DNA of 64,000 bases from Monarcha castaneiventris obscurior (lineage: Eukaryota > Chordata > Aves > Passeriformes > Monarchidae), in assembly GCA_026261815.1 (NCBI GenBank), contig JAMPIT010000884.1:12537001-12601000 (forward strand). Direction: 5' to 3'. Each line of letters begins with the position of its first letter. The first letter of the stretch is position 1. The translations under genes were made by a program, and so were the position numbers. Under the pieces are notes generated by a model. It searched no databases. It saw only the letters and a program-made list of their open reading frames with translations, and was not told the origin of the DNA. Shown here one piece after another: positions 12,094 to 24,290 of this stretch.

Positions 12094-13625
12094 CTCAGCC
12101 TTGGATTTGCATCTCCGAGAACACTGGGTACTAAGACTTGGGTACGGAAGTCCCAGGCATTTTGTATTTTGAATTAAAACTATGTAAGAATGAGATACAT
12201 TTATTCATTATTCATTTGTTATAAGCTTGAAAGTAAGGCCCTTTTAAAGCAGGTCTGAATTTGTTGGAATTCATGTAAATGAGAATAAAACTTGACCAAA
12301 CAGTAGGTCATACTTGCCAACGCTCTACTTACACTGAAGAGGGCTGCAGGTTTTTAATTTTAAAGAAACTTTAGCCTTTGCACCACTCTCTGCAAAAGGG
12401 AAGAGCCCCCTTAGCAGGATGTAATTCCAGTATTGTAATTCCAGAGTTGCCACATCAGGCTCCTCTGATAGCAAATCCCCAGGGTGGGACAAGTACAATT
12501 CATTTAATTTATCCTCCTGGCTCATTCCCACTCCTAGAAGATGGCAACATCAGGCTGGTGCATCTGAAAATATCCTCTCTGCCACATCAATTGAACCTGA
12601 GAACTGCACTTGGCAGGGCAGCAGCAACGCTTGCTCAGTCCTGACAGTGCAGGGGCTGAGCCCGAACTGCTGCTCCCCGGCCCAAGTGGTGACACATCCA
12701 ATTCAGACTTTTTTTAAGAGATCGGGGAGCAAGCAGGCTAATGTCAGGCTGAATATTTTTAATATTTATAATGAATAAAATTATATGCCTGGAATGCAAC
12801 ATTCAGCATAACAGCATTAAAAGCTAAATTTTTATTTGGATTATATTCATGGTAATAATAAGGAATGTAGGGGTTTTTTGTGACATAGGTTAAAGAGTCT
12901 GTAACCTCTAATTTGACAGGAACTCTATTATCACTCTCTGGAAAATTAGACAAGATAGAATATTAAGACATCCAAAAACTGACACAAATAGAAAACTAGG
13001 TCTCTCACTTGCTCCTCTTTCTTTAAACAAGGAAGATGATTATATGCTGTTTGACATTCCATTTTCAGGGCAACTAAAGAGATGCCAGGAGTCACACTTC
13101 ATTTATTCTTCCAAATGCCACCACTGAAAAAAAAATGTGTTGGTATTTGAAGGCACCATACTCCCACAAACAGCGGCCAGAATTAACCTTGTCTTCCTGA
13201 TGGATTCATTTGTGAAGTCCCTCAGTTTACTTTCTCAAGATGAAATTAAAAATACCCTCATGGCTTAGTGTAAGCACTTAAAGCACACACACTACATGGT
13301 GGGCCAAAACTCCCCAGGGCGTAGCCTCACTGAATTCATTGTATTAGACAAGTCAAGGGGAAATATGTTCTTGTAGAGATTTCCAGCCTCAAGATATTTG
13401 GATTTGCTTAAGGTTAGCGTCTGAAATTTTACATAACTATTCTGACTGAACCTCACAAATTTTGAGGTTCACAACCAGCTCTGAAACTAAGAGCAAAAAA
13501 AATTACTTTTTCAACTCTTTCATGATTCCCAGTAAGATGTTTTGCTTTACAGTATGAATAAAACAATGTTGTTTTATATCTTGTCATCCCAGTGAACAAA
13601 GGCATAATGTTGCACGCATTTCTGT

Positions 13626-13649
13626 AAACAAACAAACAAACAAACAAAC
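13626..13649 (+). repeat. (AAAC)n simple repeat
   Basis: Six pure tetranucleotide units, then a C run. Confidence 0.9.
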
Positions 13650-13763
13650 CCCCATGTTTTTGTTGGAATTTTATCAATCCAAAATAGGCAAAAATAAAAT
13701 TCAGTTTTTGAAAATCTACTCAAAGCTGACACAATAAATTAGAATCATTAGTGAGTTTTTAGT

Positions 13764-13806
13764 CTGTTCTTACTCAGGCAAAAGTCCCACTGAAATGAAG
13801 CCAACA
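13764..13806. repeat. degraded short inverted-repeat element
   Basis: CTTACTCAGGCAAAAGTCCC followed by ACTGAAATGAAG resembles half of the palindromic sauropsid element (cttactcaggcaaaactccc, attgaagtcaatgg). The second arm is not clearly preserved. Confidence 0.4.
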
Positions 13807-14504
13807 TTACTTCAAAATCTGAATACTGTTTCATTGAGCTTTTCAGCACCAAGATGAAGCTTTAGTTACAACCATCTGTCATGGGTATAATCTCATAGCA
13901 CTGATACCCATTTCTCTTAAATATAACCTTTCTTCATAAACTCTTTATCTACCTCTGGGGTATATACAAAGCTCAAAAAATACAAATGAAAACTCACTAT
14001 TTTCACTCTTATTGTACATAAACAATAATAGTACCTTGCACTGTAATAAAAATGCATCCCAGATAGCTTATCTAGGCTGAAACATACACTACAATACAGT
14101 ATCTTGAAGACAGAGATTAAGATTTGTTTTGGCACATCTTGAAAGAACTAATGAACCAGAGGGGTGGTGGAGAAGAAGACAATGTTGTATTTTCAGATTT
14201 CAACACATTGCAAGATTTCTCAGATGGCAGTTCCTCCATTACCATTAAAAATCCACTATATATGCATTATTGACTATTAATACAATGAAGCTTACAATGT
14301 ACTTTCAATGGGAAAAATCACAGAGACATGGAAAAACATAGTTAGAATTGTGTCTTATAATAAAGCGTAATCATCCTTGAGAGCTTGTATTCCTCAATAT
14401 CCAAATATTTCACCCTGGTCTTGCTAATGTATAACTAAAAGCTCAGAACTCTGGACAAAATAGAGAAATAGGGGTTGATGGTGACTGAAATGAGGAAACA
14501 GCGC

Positions 14505-14581
14505 AGGCACTGAACTGGGTGTCAGACAAGTTGGGGCTGCATTTTTAACTGAGCTACTGAGACACTTCTTTCTCTGAGACC
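14505..14581 (+). repeat. MIR-like SINE fragment
   Basis: GGCACTGAACTGGGTGTCAG, then GGGGCTGCATTTTTAACTGA, GCTACTGAGACAC and CTTCTTTCTCTGAGAC follow the 5' half of MIR (gcactggactgggagtcagg, ctctgccactgagctgctgtgtgac, cacttcccctctctg). Divergence is high. Confidence 0.5.
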
Positions 14582-17500
14582 AAGTAGTGGGTCATGCCAA
14601 ACTCAACAATCCAAACGCCTATGCAGTTCAAGGTGTGAACAGAGACATTTATTTGCCCTCTGGCCTGTCTGGCTGGAATCCATCCTTGTCCATAGAGCCA
14701 CATTAGCAGGATGCTCTGTCCACCTGCAGTGCTGGAACACACTAATTTAGTTTGTTACTTCCAGACTAGTCTGAGCATGCCCTTCCTTGCAGACATGCCA
14801 CTCACTGAAAAATAACAGGTCAAGGTCAAAACAGAAATTTCAAGCAGTGTTATATTAAGTGCTATATTGATTGGTTGTTTTTTATTTTCACACATAAAAT
14901 CCTAAATAATGTATTATCTTTCAATGAACCAAAATCTGAAGGTCATCACCAACTGCCCAGAACAGAAAGCAGGACAAAGTTGTTCAGGGGAAAGAAGACT
15001 TCTGATTTTTCATATGTCTAAAATTTTTGACTCAAAACAGATTTTTTACATCAGTCATGATTTTTGAAGACATGGAATGACTATACTGTTAATGAAATAA
15101 TTTTTAGAACTTAAAGGCCTGGTTTTCATCTTCAGTGACAACACAATACTAAGAGATTGGTTTGGGATTTTTTGTAAGGAACATCATTTAAAAACAGATA
15201 CTTCTAACTCCTCAGGATAAGCAGTTAAAAAACCACAGTGCTTCAATTTAAAAAGTCCATATCAGACATTATACACTTCCTGAGGATTCTGGGAAGTGTA
15301 GTCTCCTAGCTTAGTTTTCTCCTAAAATGTAAGAAATTTAAGACAAACCATCCAGGTAATTTTGTTGGTAAAAACAAGGCAAATATTGCCCCCTGGAATT
15401 ATCTTCACAACTGAAGGGAAGAAAACCAAATGAGCCTGTTCCTCTGGTGTAAACAGATTATCTCCTTGTTCAAAGTGATGAAGTTGTCTCTCCCTGTTGC
15501 ACAAATATATAACACCATATATCTTATCTGTGTTCCAGGATACTGGGTAATATCTCCAGGGCTGGCTATCAGATGGTTTAGTTGTAAGATGATTTTACAC
15601 TAGGCATAGGGAGAGGGGGAATTTGGTAATCACCAGGAAGAGGGCAGGAGAAGAAAATAGGTCAGATGGCTTACAAACATGCCAGAAACAGAGACTAATA
15701 GTTCTACTTTTTATTCTATAATAAAATTAATGTTGCCCCAGCAGCATGCTATTTGGTACATCCATCTAATCTATTAAACAAACAAGAAGACACAGGATTA
15801 GCTGAAGATAGTACTCCTGTGTATTTGTGAACTAGTTTCTTGTAATTAACAAAATTGATGATAAATGTAATTTGGTTTTTATTTTCTCTTCATTTTCGCA
15901 TACAAACATGCAATATTATATATCAACTAGAATAAAATCTGCTAAACTGATTACAAAACTACAAATCTATGATTTATTTACATGTTTAGTAACAGCATTT
16001 TCCCTTTTGCTGGTTCCTTCACGTACTAAAAAGAAAGGACAAAACAGGAGGAGATATGCACAATTTCACCCACCAGAATTTCACATTAAACTCCACAACA
16101 TGCACACAGAAAAGCAAACAGTGCAAAAAACATGAAAGGGGAGAAAACGCTGGACAACTCTGAACAAAAGCAATCTCAAGTACAAAGACTTGAGATCTTT
16201 TTAAGATCTTTGCAAGCAGAGAGGAAAATAAGTGCTTCAAAATGGGGGCAAAGTGAAGAGGGTTCTTTATAAACACTGACTCGAAGCCTTCAGGCATTAA
16301 AGTCTCACACTATAGACTAACGTTATAAACTCCCCCAAACTCATCTCTCTAAATGCTTGAATTAATTTTTCTCTTGTCACTGGGAATTAAGCTTACTTGG
16401 TCAATCAAAACTGTGTGATTCTCTGCAAGAATTTTCAGCCTTTAGTACAGTTTGTAAGCAGCTCTGCAGAACAGGCCTTTTGAAACTATAAAAGAAGACA
16501 GAGGTAAATGGCACTACTGCAGCAGGGAGAGTCCTGCAGAGAGGAAACCCAACAAAAGATGCATTATGCTATTAACAATAAGAAAACAGCTTATATTGGC
16601 TTGGTGCCCTAAAAAACCCAGTAAGTCCTCCTGCACCTCAAAATATGAATGGAGTTTATAGATAAAATTAAAAGACTACAGGTAAAATATTTTTTCTCTA
16701 AAAATACTGTTGGTCGCATTTGAAAAATTCTCTTTTCCCTGCTTTGCCTCACAGGCACAGTGGACAAGTGTGTTCAGTTTAAGATTCCCAAATTTATCCT
16801 ATCTGCTGCAATGACAGCATACTCACATGATGACAGTAGCCAAGATATCAGTGCTGATTCATATCTGCATGAAACTCACTCTTCGGTTCATAAAATTCTT
16901 CGTATTTTTTTGCTAAGTTTGAGGTCTGCTGGAATCTAAAAGCTCAAAGTGAAAAACAGCCTGTGTCTATTCTGGGGCTGAGCTGGAAGAAAAAACTGAG
17001 TTCCACAGCTTTCCCCCAAAACAGTAACACATTCAGTTTTATTTATAACTCTCACCTATTTTGGAAATTTTTGTAAACCTGGCCTGACATTCAAATTGGT
17101 AATTCAGCTTAAAACTAGGGGAGGCTCCTCTCCTTTTATGCCTCCATACAATTGCTTTGAGAAGGTTAACAAACAACAAATATATTAATAGCATACCATG
17201 ACATGACCTATGAATGTCACAACATAATTATTACGTTCTAAAAACCAGAGGTAAATAGACAATCTACTATGAACTGCTCCTGTTAAGCAGCAAACAGAAG
17301 AAGGAAAAGATAGTGTCTATATGTTGGAGATCATAAAAGGTTCTGAAAACTGCAGCGTGACTTTGGCATGGGTGACACAGAGTTGCAAATATTTTCAAGG
17401 AGGTCCCATCAGACCTTGGAGCTAACAATCCTCTTTCAAATCTGTCTACTTCTTCCTTTTAATCTTACTTTTGTGTTGTTTTTTGCTTGAGAGAAAACAA

Positions 17501-18699
17501 CAAGGCATGATGCTGTGGGAGAGACGCCAATACTCAGCTCCTGCTGAGAAGTGGAAAAAAAAAAAAAAAGATGTGTCGGAGCTGGAGCTACTGAATCCTG
17601 CTCACTTTGTGCAAAGGAATTAAACAGTGTCTCCCTTCACTGCCTAAATAGGGCAAATTTGGTTTACCTAGGTGAGAGAATGTCTTTCACTGAGGGTGTG
17701 AAGTAAAATGACGCGTTTGAGATAGAAAAGGATGTGTCAATTGAACTCCATTGCCGCCATAAGCAGCAAGTGAGGTGGGAATTTCTCTATTCTAGGTGGT
17801 GTGTCCCTCCACACCTGCCTCGACAAGGAGATGCAGCAGCTCCTCCATGGTGGAACATTTCGAGTGCTCAGACCATGAGTCACAGACACACTTTTGATGG
17901 CAGCAGGAGCAATTGGGTATGGACAAAAACAAAACAAACAAACAAAAAAACCCAACCAAACAAACGAAAAATCCATTTTGTCTCGTTTTCGAGCAAAGAT
18001 TTGGGATACTGTATAAAATGGAATTTTCAGAATTCAGCTTTTAACTTTTTCCACCTGCTTTAGTCTTTTATACAGCATTTTTAACTGAGAGGATGGCACA
18101 GGACACAGGAGACATCGGAACAAACCTATTTGCTGTTCTGTCTCCATCACAGGGTGTGGCTGGGAGTTCAGAAAACTGGAATTTCTACCACATGGCACAA
18201 CTGCCATGAAGAACAAGCACCACATTCAGTATTTAGTCTTAAACACTATTTTTCTAAAAAAGAACCTCTTCATAAATTACAAAAAAATCCTAGCAATATC
18301 GGCATCAGTCATGTACTCTGAAGGCCGCAAATTGTTTTTACATAGAAAACCAAATACCATGATCCATATAAAAAAACCTAGAGTGCACAGAGAAGTCAAG
18401 TATTTTCTCCTAATCAGATGTTTTTTCCATGGTCCCAAACACTGACTCGGAGTGTAAGTAATTCTGAATTTGGGAGTTTTTGAAACATTACTGGAGAAGA
18501 ACTTGCCTTCTGTGGAAGTCCACAGCATGCGCATTTACATTCTGAGAATATTAACATTATTCTGTTCCAAAGGAGAACTGATCACCTTGCTCTAGATTGT
18601 GATGCCTAGTCAGAAACACACATACACACAGCTCAGAGCTAACATTTTGTTTTACAAATCCAGGCTAAGACAATAGAGTACATCCCAAGCCATGAGCAG
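14582..18699. other. non-coding AT-rich sequence
   Basis: No supportable gene. The plus-strand open frame at 17734-18063 (109 codons) spans an A/C-rich simple stretch (17924-17970) and has an antisense open frame over the same bases, which argues against coding. A run of 15 A lies at 17555-17569, just after a 6-bp hairpin at 17533-17548 (CTCAGC, TCCT loop, GCTGAG). Confidence 0.6.
17924..17970 (+). repeat. A/C-rich simple repeat
   Basis: Imperfect AAAAC/AAAC/CCAAA units over about 47 bases. Confidence 0.8.
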
Positions 18700-19480
18700 C
18701 ATCCTGAGTTTTGGGACACCTCCACGGGCCAGTGTCCAGGCTCAAGCAATGCCAAACTCCTCCTCCCCTCCACAGGCATGGTGACAATATTCATGGATAA
18801 GCAAAAGTATTCAGCATCTGCTGGATTTCACATCCAACTTCTCCACTTCCCCCCTCCCAGTCCTAAGGCAAGGCCACAGCAGAAAAGCAAGCAAGTCAGA
18901 CAGCACCATCCCACAGGCCACCCGCTGGACTGCTCGGAGTTATTCTTTAAGAGGGTTTTTTCATCTTACTGTTTATCTAGGAAGTTACATCCTTCTCTCT
19001 CTCCTTTTCTTCTTTCTCCCACCAGTTACTCATTTAACTTTTTGGAAGCAAACAGAAAAGGGAGCCAGTCCTTGCAGGAAGGGCACCTACCGCGGAGATT
19101 TTGTCCTCACTCACACATCCCAGCAGCAGCATAAAGCTCAGATAACAGAGCCACAGCTCACAGCCAGGCTCTTTCACCTGGATTGCCAGTGAGCTCTGAG
19201 CTTCAAGGCCAACAACTAAAGTCAAACTCCTCCTGCGTGACACACAGGGACACAGGAGAAAGAATTCCACCTCTGAAGACCTTTCCCCAATTCAAGCCCT
19301 CTCTGCTGGGAGCCATGCAGTGGGAGCAAAGATGTGTATCCCCAGGGATTTGCACCCTTCCATGCCTGGCCCTGACCATCCACAATGGGATGATGTCTCT
19401 GTGAGGGCGGCCCTGATACCAGATGCTACGTGTCATGGAGACAGGAGCAGAAAGGAGGAAAAAAAAGTTAAATACATTCC
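18700..19480. other. GC-richer block with long open frames on both strands
   Basis: This stretch is visibly richer in G and C than its surroundings. Open frames occur on both strands (18778-19134 plus, 19034-19270 minus, 19203-19553 minus, 19423-19863 plus). None has a recognisable domain, and opposite-strand overlaps are what reduced stop-codon frequency alone would give. It could be a decayed element or an untranslated exon. Confidence 0.4.
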
Positions 19481-21310
19481 CTTTCTCACACATGTGCGAG
19501 TTATTTCTCCACAGCAGCCAATATACAGGCTCCAGAACTGCAGTTTTCTTCACACTAGTTCAGTCCTCCTTTCCAAAAAGAAAGAGGCTTAATTTGAAGC
19601 TCAGTTCAGTCAGGAAAGAAAAACAGTCCCTCAGCTGCAAAGATTTTCAAGTATGTATATATGTAGTACTTCGGGGTTTCAATTTTTCTTTGCATCATTT
19701 ACCCTGTGCCTGGTCAAACATTTTTTTCTCCCTTGACTTTCCAGGCCTCTTCCTCACCAGCCCACCAGTTTTTGCTCACATGCCTGTTTTAATGAGCCTT
19801 CCTTACATCCCTCCCTTCAGACCAAGCTGTTTTAATATTTCTGGTTTATTAATTTATTTTTAAATTCTGAGCAGCTAAACAAACTTGAAAAGCAATTATT
19901 TTCAGGACTAGAAAAGAAGAAACAAAGTTTCTTAATGTTTTCAAAATGAGCATCTGATCTATTTAACAAAAAACCAAAACAGCACGTAACTATAAGACTC
20001 TTACCTTTTGACCAAGCTATGCAGGAGAAATCTTAACGTCAGTTATCATGCAATATGCAAATTTCAAAATGATATTTTAGCTGATGTTTAGTTGAAGCAT
20101 GTGGCAGAAAACCTGGCACACAGCAAAAAGCCAGCTTGCCAGTAAGGCTTGTGTGCCTGCTAGTACAGAGATATAGACAAAAGAGGTATCCAAGGTTCTG
20201 CAAAACCTAAATGAACAGACCTAATTTATCTAAGTCCTTGACAGCCCACACAGTACAAAGCAGAGGTCTTAGGGCAGCAAGAAGGGGAAGTCTTTACAAA
20301 TACAGCACAATTTTTGCACCTTTGTATTCTGCAGATGGGCTGTATTGCTTACAAAGGTTGCATGATTTTGACTAGGAATGAAGAATACCACAGTTGTGAT
20401 TTTAATTCGTTTGCCATTGCTTAAAGCAATCCTTGCTTTTTCCTGGTTCTCCTTTGGAGCCTCCCATCCCAACATTCTGTCATTCTCTATTTTACACTTG
20501 TTGCATAATCTGCAAATACCAAACTAACTAGAAAGAGCCTGGGCAAAGGGGTACTCTACACACAGGTCCCAGTGATTCCCTGCCTCATGGAAGCTGGCAG
20601 GCATTTATACACCCTAGGGGCAAAAGAGGTTTTGAAAAAAGAGGTGTCTGTCCTCCTTCCAATATGGTTGCTAGTACTGGAGGATACATTCAATTTATTT
20701 CTCTGGGGGGTGAGCATATGTCAGGAAGAAAAAGAGAAACAAATTCCTATTTTTTAAAGTGCTGCAATATTGTCTGAGGAAGCTGCAGGTTAGCACTACT
20801 TCACGTTGCTGCATTAGTTTTTCTTTTACTGTGGAACACCATGGGGTAAAACCTTAGTCTTCCTCTGAAAAAAACCCCAAAACAAACCTGTACTGGTATC
20901 AGAAAAGGGTGGGGGGAGAAAAATGACAGACACTGGCCTGCCCTTTAACCTTCCTAACAGAGCTGGTGGCTGCAATGAAGCTTAATCAATGCAATGGAAG
21001 TGACATTTCACAGTCAAATCAAATTAAATGGAAATGAAAGGAAAATCTGAGGTCCAACCTAAAGGCTGTTCCCTCTTGCACCGAGGTCATTGCCATGGCA
21101 ACTAAATGCTACAAATGTGTAGAGTAAATCCTTAACAAATCTGTAGAAAGCATGTCCAATTGAATATGATAGTTCCTGTCACTGTACTTTGTACCTTTCA
21201 AAAGGGAGACAATAAAACAAAGCACATCTTAGAGGCCACGTAGCAGAAAAGAAGTTCTGCCAGCAAGTACAGGGCGCAGCAGCACACTTAATCTTTCTCT
21301 TTGGTTTGGA
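19481..21310. other. non-coding sequence
   Basis: No gene or clear repeat recognised. Small open frames at 20269-20475 (minus) and 20572-20757 (plus) have no recognisable product. Confidence 0.6.
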
Positions 21311-21370
21311 CATGGAGAAACTGAGCGGCTTTACTGCACGACAGCAAGCAGAGAGCTATGGACAGAGACC
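21311..21370 (-). repeat. MIR-like SINE fragment
   Basis: CATGGAGAAACTGAGCGGCT, ACTGCACGACAGCAAGCAGA and GCTATGGACAGAGACC follow the reverse complement of MIR (gaggaaactgaggc, cttgcccaaggtcacacagcaag, agagccagga). Confidence 0.5.
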
Positions 21371-23987
21371 ATATTAAGCAGATTAGGGCATGGTGTGTTT
21401 CATTTTTCAGTCTTGCTTCAACTGGAGGGCTGATGACTGCAGAAACTTCCTTGTATCATTGCAAATGCATTTAACCATGGCTGAGAGCAATTCCTACTGC
21501 AGAGTGTCCCCAGCCTCCACCATCCCACCCAGCTTCAGCATGTACCTCCCTCACCCTTCTGCCCCTGCCTGACATGAGAAGGCTGCTTTCTCAGGGGGCT
21601 TGGGATGGTGAAGGGCTGATCAGACCTGCTAGAAAAAAATCAGGGGTGCTCCCACCTTTTTGCTTGCAGCCCTTTCTCTGTCCAACTCCAAGGCAATGGG
21701 GCCAGAGCAGCTGCCCCCTGACCTACCCACAGCACTTTCTGGGTACAAAGGCTGCTGGAAAAGGGGACAGGAACCCATTTCACCCCCTACACAGTCCAGC
21801 ATCATGGGCAGCCCTCACCCCTATTCACTCTGCGTCAGCTCCGACTGACACATGGGCAAACTCCACACCTCTGCGTGCCCCTGTGGAGAATTAAAGGTAA
21901 TTACCAATTCCTACTGCCACTCAAGGCGTATATTTCACTCCTCAGCCTAACAGCTTCTGACAATGAAGGGCAGTTTAAGAACCACATCAAAATAAAACAG
22001 CCACACGCTCACACTCACTCTGCTATTTAATTTCAACATTTCCACCTGTGTAAGCAATGAGATGAGGAGCGGGGAAGGCACCACACAGGATATGGAATTT
22101 TTCTGTTCCTTCCAAGATGTGGAAGACTTTTCACACTGAGCTGTGACCTTCCCCAAACTTGTCATTTATCTGAGCTGCATAAGGTGGCAACCGTTATCCT
22201 CTTCTTGAACACAGTGAAGTTTTGATTCCGCTGTAGTGATGCAGTCACTGTGCATTACGGAAGATCTCGAGAGATTCCATGCCCTGGGCCAGCATGGGCT
22301 GGGAGTATTGCAAATCTGATCCGAGGTGACATTTTCTACTCAAATACAGACAGCCCCAGGACACCACACACCTTCCTGCATGAATAGCAATACACACTAA
22401 TGAACTAATTTCTGGGGGGAAATTGTTACTTCCTGAGTGGGTGGGGGAGGAGACTTCCCTGACACTTCAACCAGAAAAGGATTCTGGTTTTCTTGTGATC
22501 TTTTGCTGTTTTTTTCTGCTTTTACAAGCAGTGCTATTTCACATGGCTATACACAGTATCTTCAGCCCGGGTCATGAACTAGGGTCTCTGTGTGACTCAT
22601 CCAACACTGCGTACATGACATCACACACACTCCTCTGCAAAGGAACAACCCAGAGCATCCACATGCCCCACCATGCTCACAGGAGATTCTCAATTACACG
22701 TAAGGAAATAAATTTACTCTGAATTCATTCTGGTATTATATTGACTCAGTATTGCTGGATATTCTAATTTAGACTAGCCAAGCCCTCCTTTTTATCACAC
22801 GTAACAATGATATTTACAGATCATTTCACATTTCTTTTACCCTTTAAGTGCTGCTGGATGTTTGTGGTCACTCATTCATGCTCCCATGAGTTGTAAAAGC
22901 ACTCAAAAAATCTGGCTGGCAGACCAGGCAAGATGGTTATGCTGGAAGAGTAGAAGTGGCAATTCGCTGTAAAACATACATAAGCTCTGACTCAGAGATA
23001 AAAAAGGCCAAGGAAAATTGCCTTTATATTACAACTACTGTGTTTTTTCTTGAGCTTCCATGGAAAAATAAACTGAAAAAGTACTTTAGAGGACCAGGTA
23101 GATCAGAAAAGCAGTAAGTGAATGTATGGAGAGGGGAGATACAGGTCCAAAGCGGCAGGCACAAGCACTTGATGCTGAGACCAGTGTTTTACCCACACAT
23201 GTGGTTTCTTAGACTTGCCAGTAGAAATTGTTAATACCAACACTAAACTTTAGAGGGTTTATAATGTAGAAATCTACTTCTCTCATAGCAAGTCTCTGTG
23301 AAATGCAGGTGGACTGGCAGTCAGGTGAACACCATCACTCAGGTCCCATCAGAATATTTTACCAGAGTAAAATACAGTGTTTAACCCTTAGGTCTGTAAT
23401 CTTTGCTTTGGGTTAAAGGAAATGAAGAGGGTTTGACATAGGATGGAACATTACAGAACAGTCTCAGGGAAAAAAGAGCAAGGAAAAGTGAAAGACACTG
23501 AATACATAAAGAGAGAAAATGCTGCAGAGACCCGCCTTCCTGTCATATCAACACTCCTTGCACCCAGTTGCTCTTACTCAAGAAAGAAACAAAGGCCTGT
23601 GGGAAATAACAGCTAGTGAAAGACCTACTCAGATCTTTAGAACTATAAGATAGGGAACTATTTAATAAAACCTCACCTTTGTTACAGAATTCAGTATTAA
23701 TACCAAATACAACTTTTAAAAAAATTCCTGAATTCTTACATAAATATCTGTGGGATCTTCCTTAATATGCCTTGGTCTTGCCCTCATGAAAGAAAGGAGT
23801 GTCATTAAAAGCAGAATCTGGAATGTGATGGACACTGACAAGCAAATAAGAATTCTGAAACAATTTCTATGTATTTTTTCAGTACTGTTTGATACATATT
23901 TTCTCATGTTATTTCTTTTATATTATTTTTGAGATCTAACAACTGCTTTTAATAAGCAACTGTTATTGCAAACATATAATTATACTA
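21371..23987. other. non-coding sequence
   Basis: No supportable gene. The region 21.4-21.9 kb is GC-richer and has two overlapping plus-strand open frames in different frames (21574-21894 and 21660-21848), neither recognisable. A possible very degraded minus-strand MIR lies near 23050-23200 (AAATAAACTGAAAAAG, later GATGCTGAGACCAGTG), too weak to call. Confidence 0.6.
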
Positions 23988-24100
23988 GGCCACAATCCAA
24001 CAAAGCACTTAAAAGCACAGATTAAAGACACTGAAAACAATGGGATTATTTGTGTGCTTAAGGTTAAGCATCTGCTGAAGGACTCGGATGGATCAAAGCC
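23988..24100. repeat. short MITE-like inverted-repeat element
   Basis: The left end GGCCACAATCCAACAAAG and the inverted right end GGCTTTGATCCATCCGAG share GGC and ATCCA blocks. The interior reads AAAGCACTTAAAAGCAC, ACAATGGGATTATTTGTG, TGCTTAAGGTTAAGCATCTG, a layout seen in palindromic bird and reptile elements (cattgacttcaatgggactactcatgtgcttaaagttaagcatgtgc). It is non-coding and more complete than most copies here. Confidence 0.6.
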
Positions 24101-24222
24101 CCATTTCTATTACAACTACAGACAAAATATTATATATGTTAATTAAACGTAAAATATATGTAAATTAACCAGCACATGAAAAATAGCACTTGCATAAATG
24201 TTTTTAACCCTATATAATTTGT

Positions 24223-24290
24223 AATCATAGAATATTTGAGTTAGTCAAGGTGAAAAATAACTGCTAATATCAACCATTTTATCACAGAGT
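24223..24290 (-). repeat. possible degraded CR1 3' tail
   Basis: AATCATAGAATATTTGAGTT resembles the reverse complement of the CR1 3' end (aatcatagaatcatttgagttggaaggg). The rest is too diverged to be sure. Confidence 0.35.

Larger units (their letters stand above)
11991..13763. other. non-coding sequence with A/C-rich simple repeats
   Basis: No supportable gene. Overlapping open frames on opposite strands at 12325-12531 and 12378-12644 cover a GC-richer patch near 12.4-12.7 kb. A small imperfect 14-base duplication containing TGTAATTCCAG is present near 12419-12444. Confidence 0.6.

Noticed and set aside
19423..19863. 146-codon plus-strand open frame
   Set aside because: It overlaps a 116-codon minus-strand frame, and its composition and lack of motifs fit a chance frame in a GC-richer patch.
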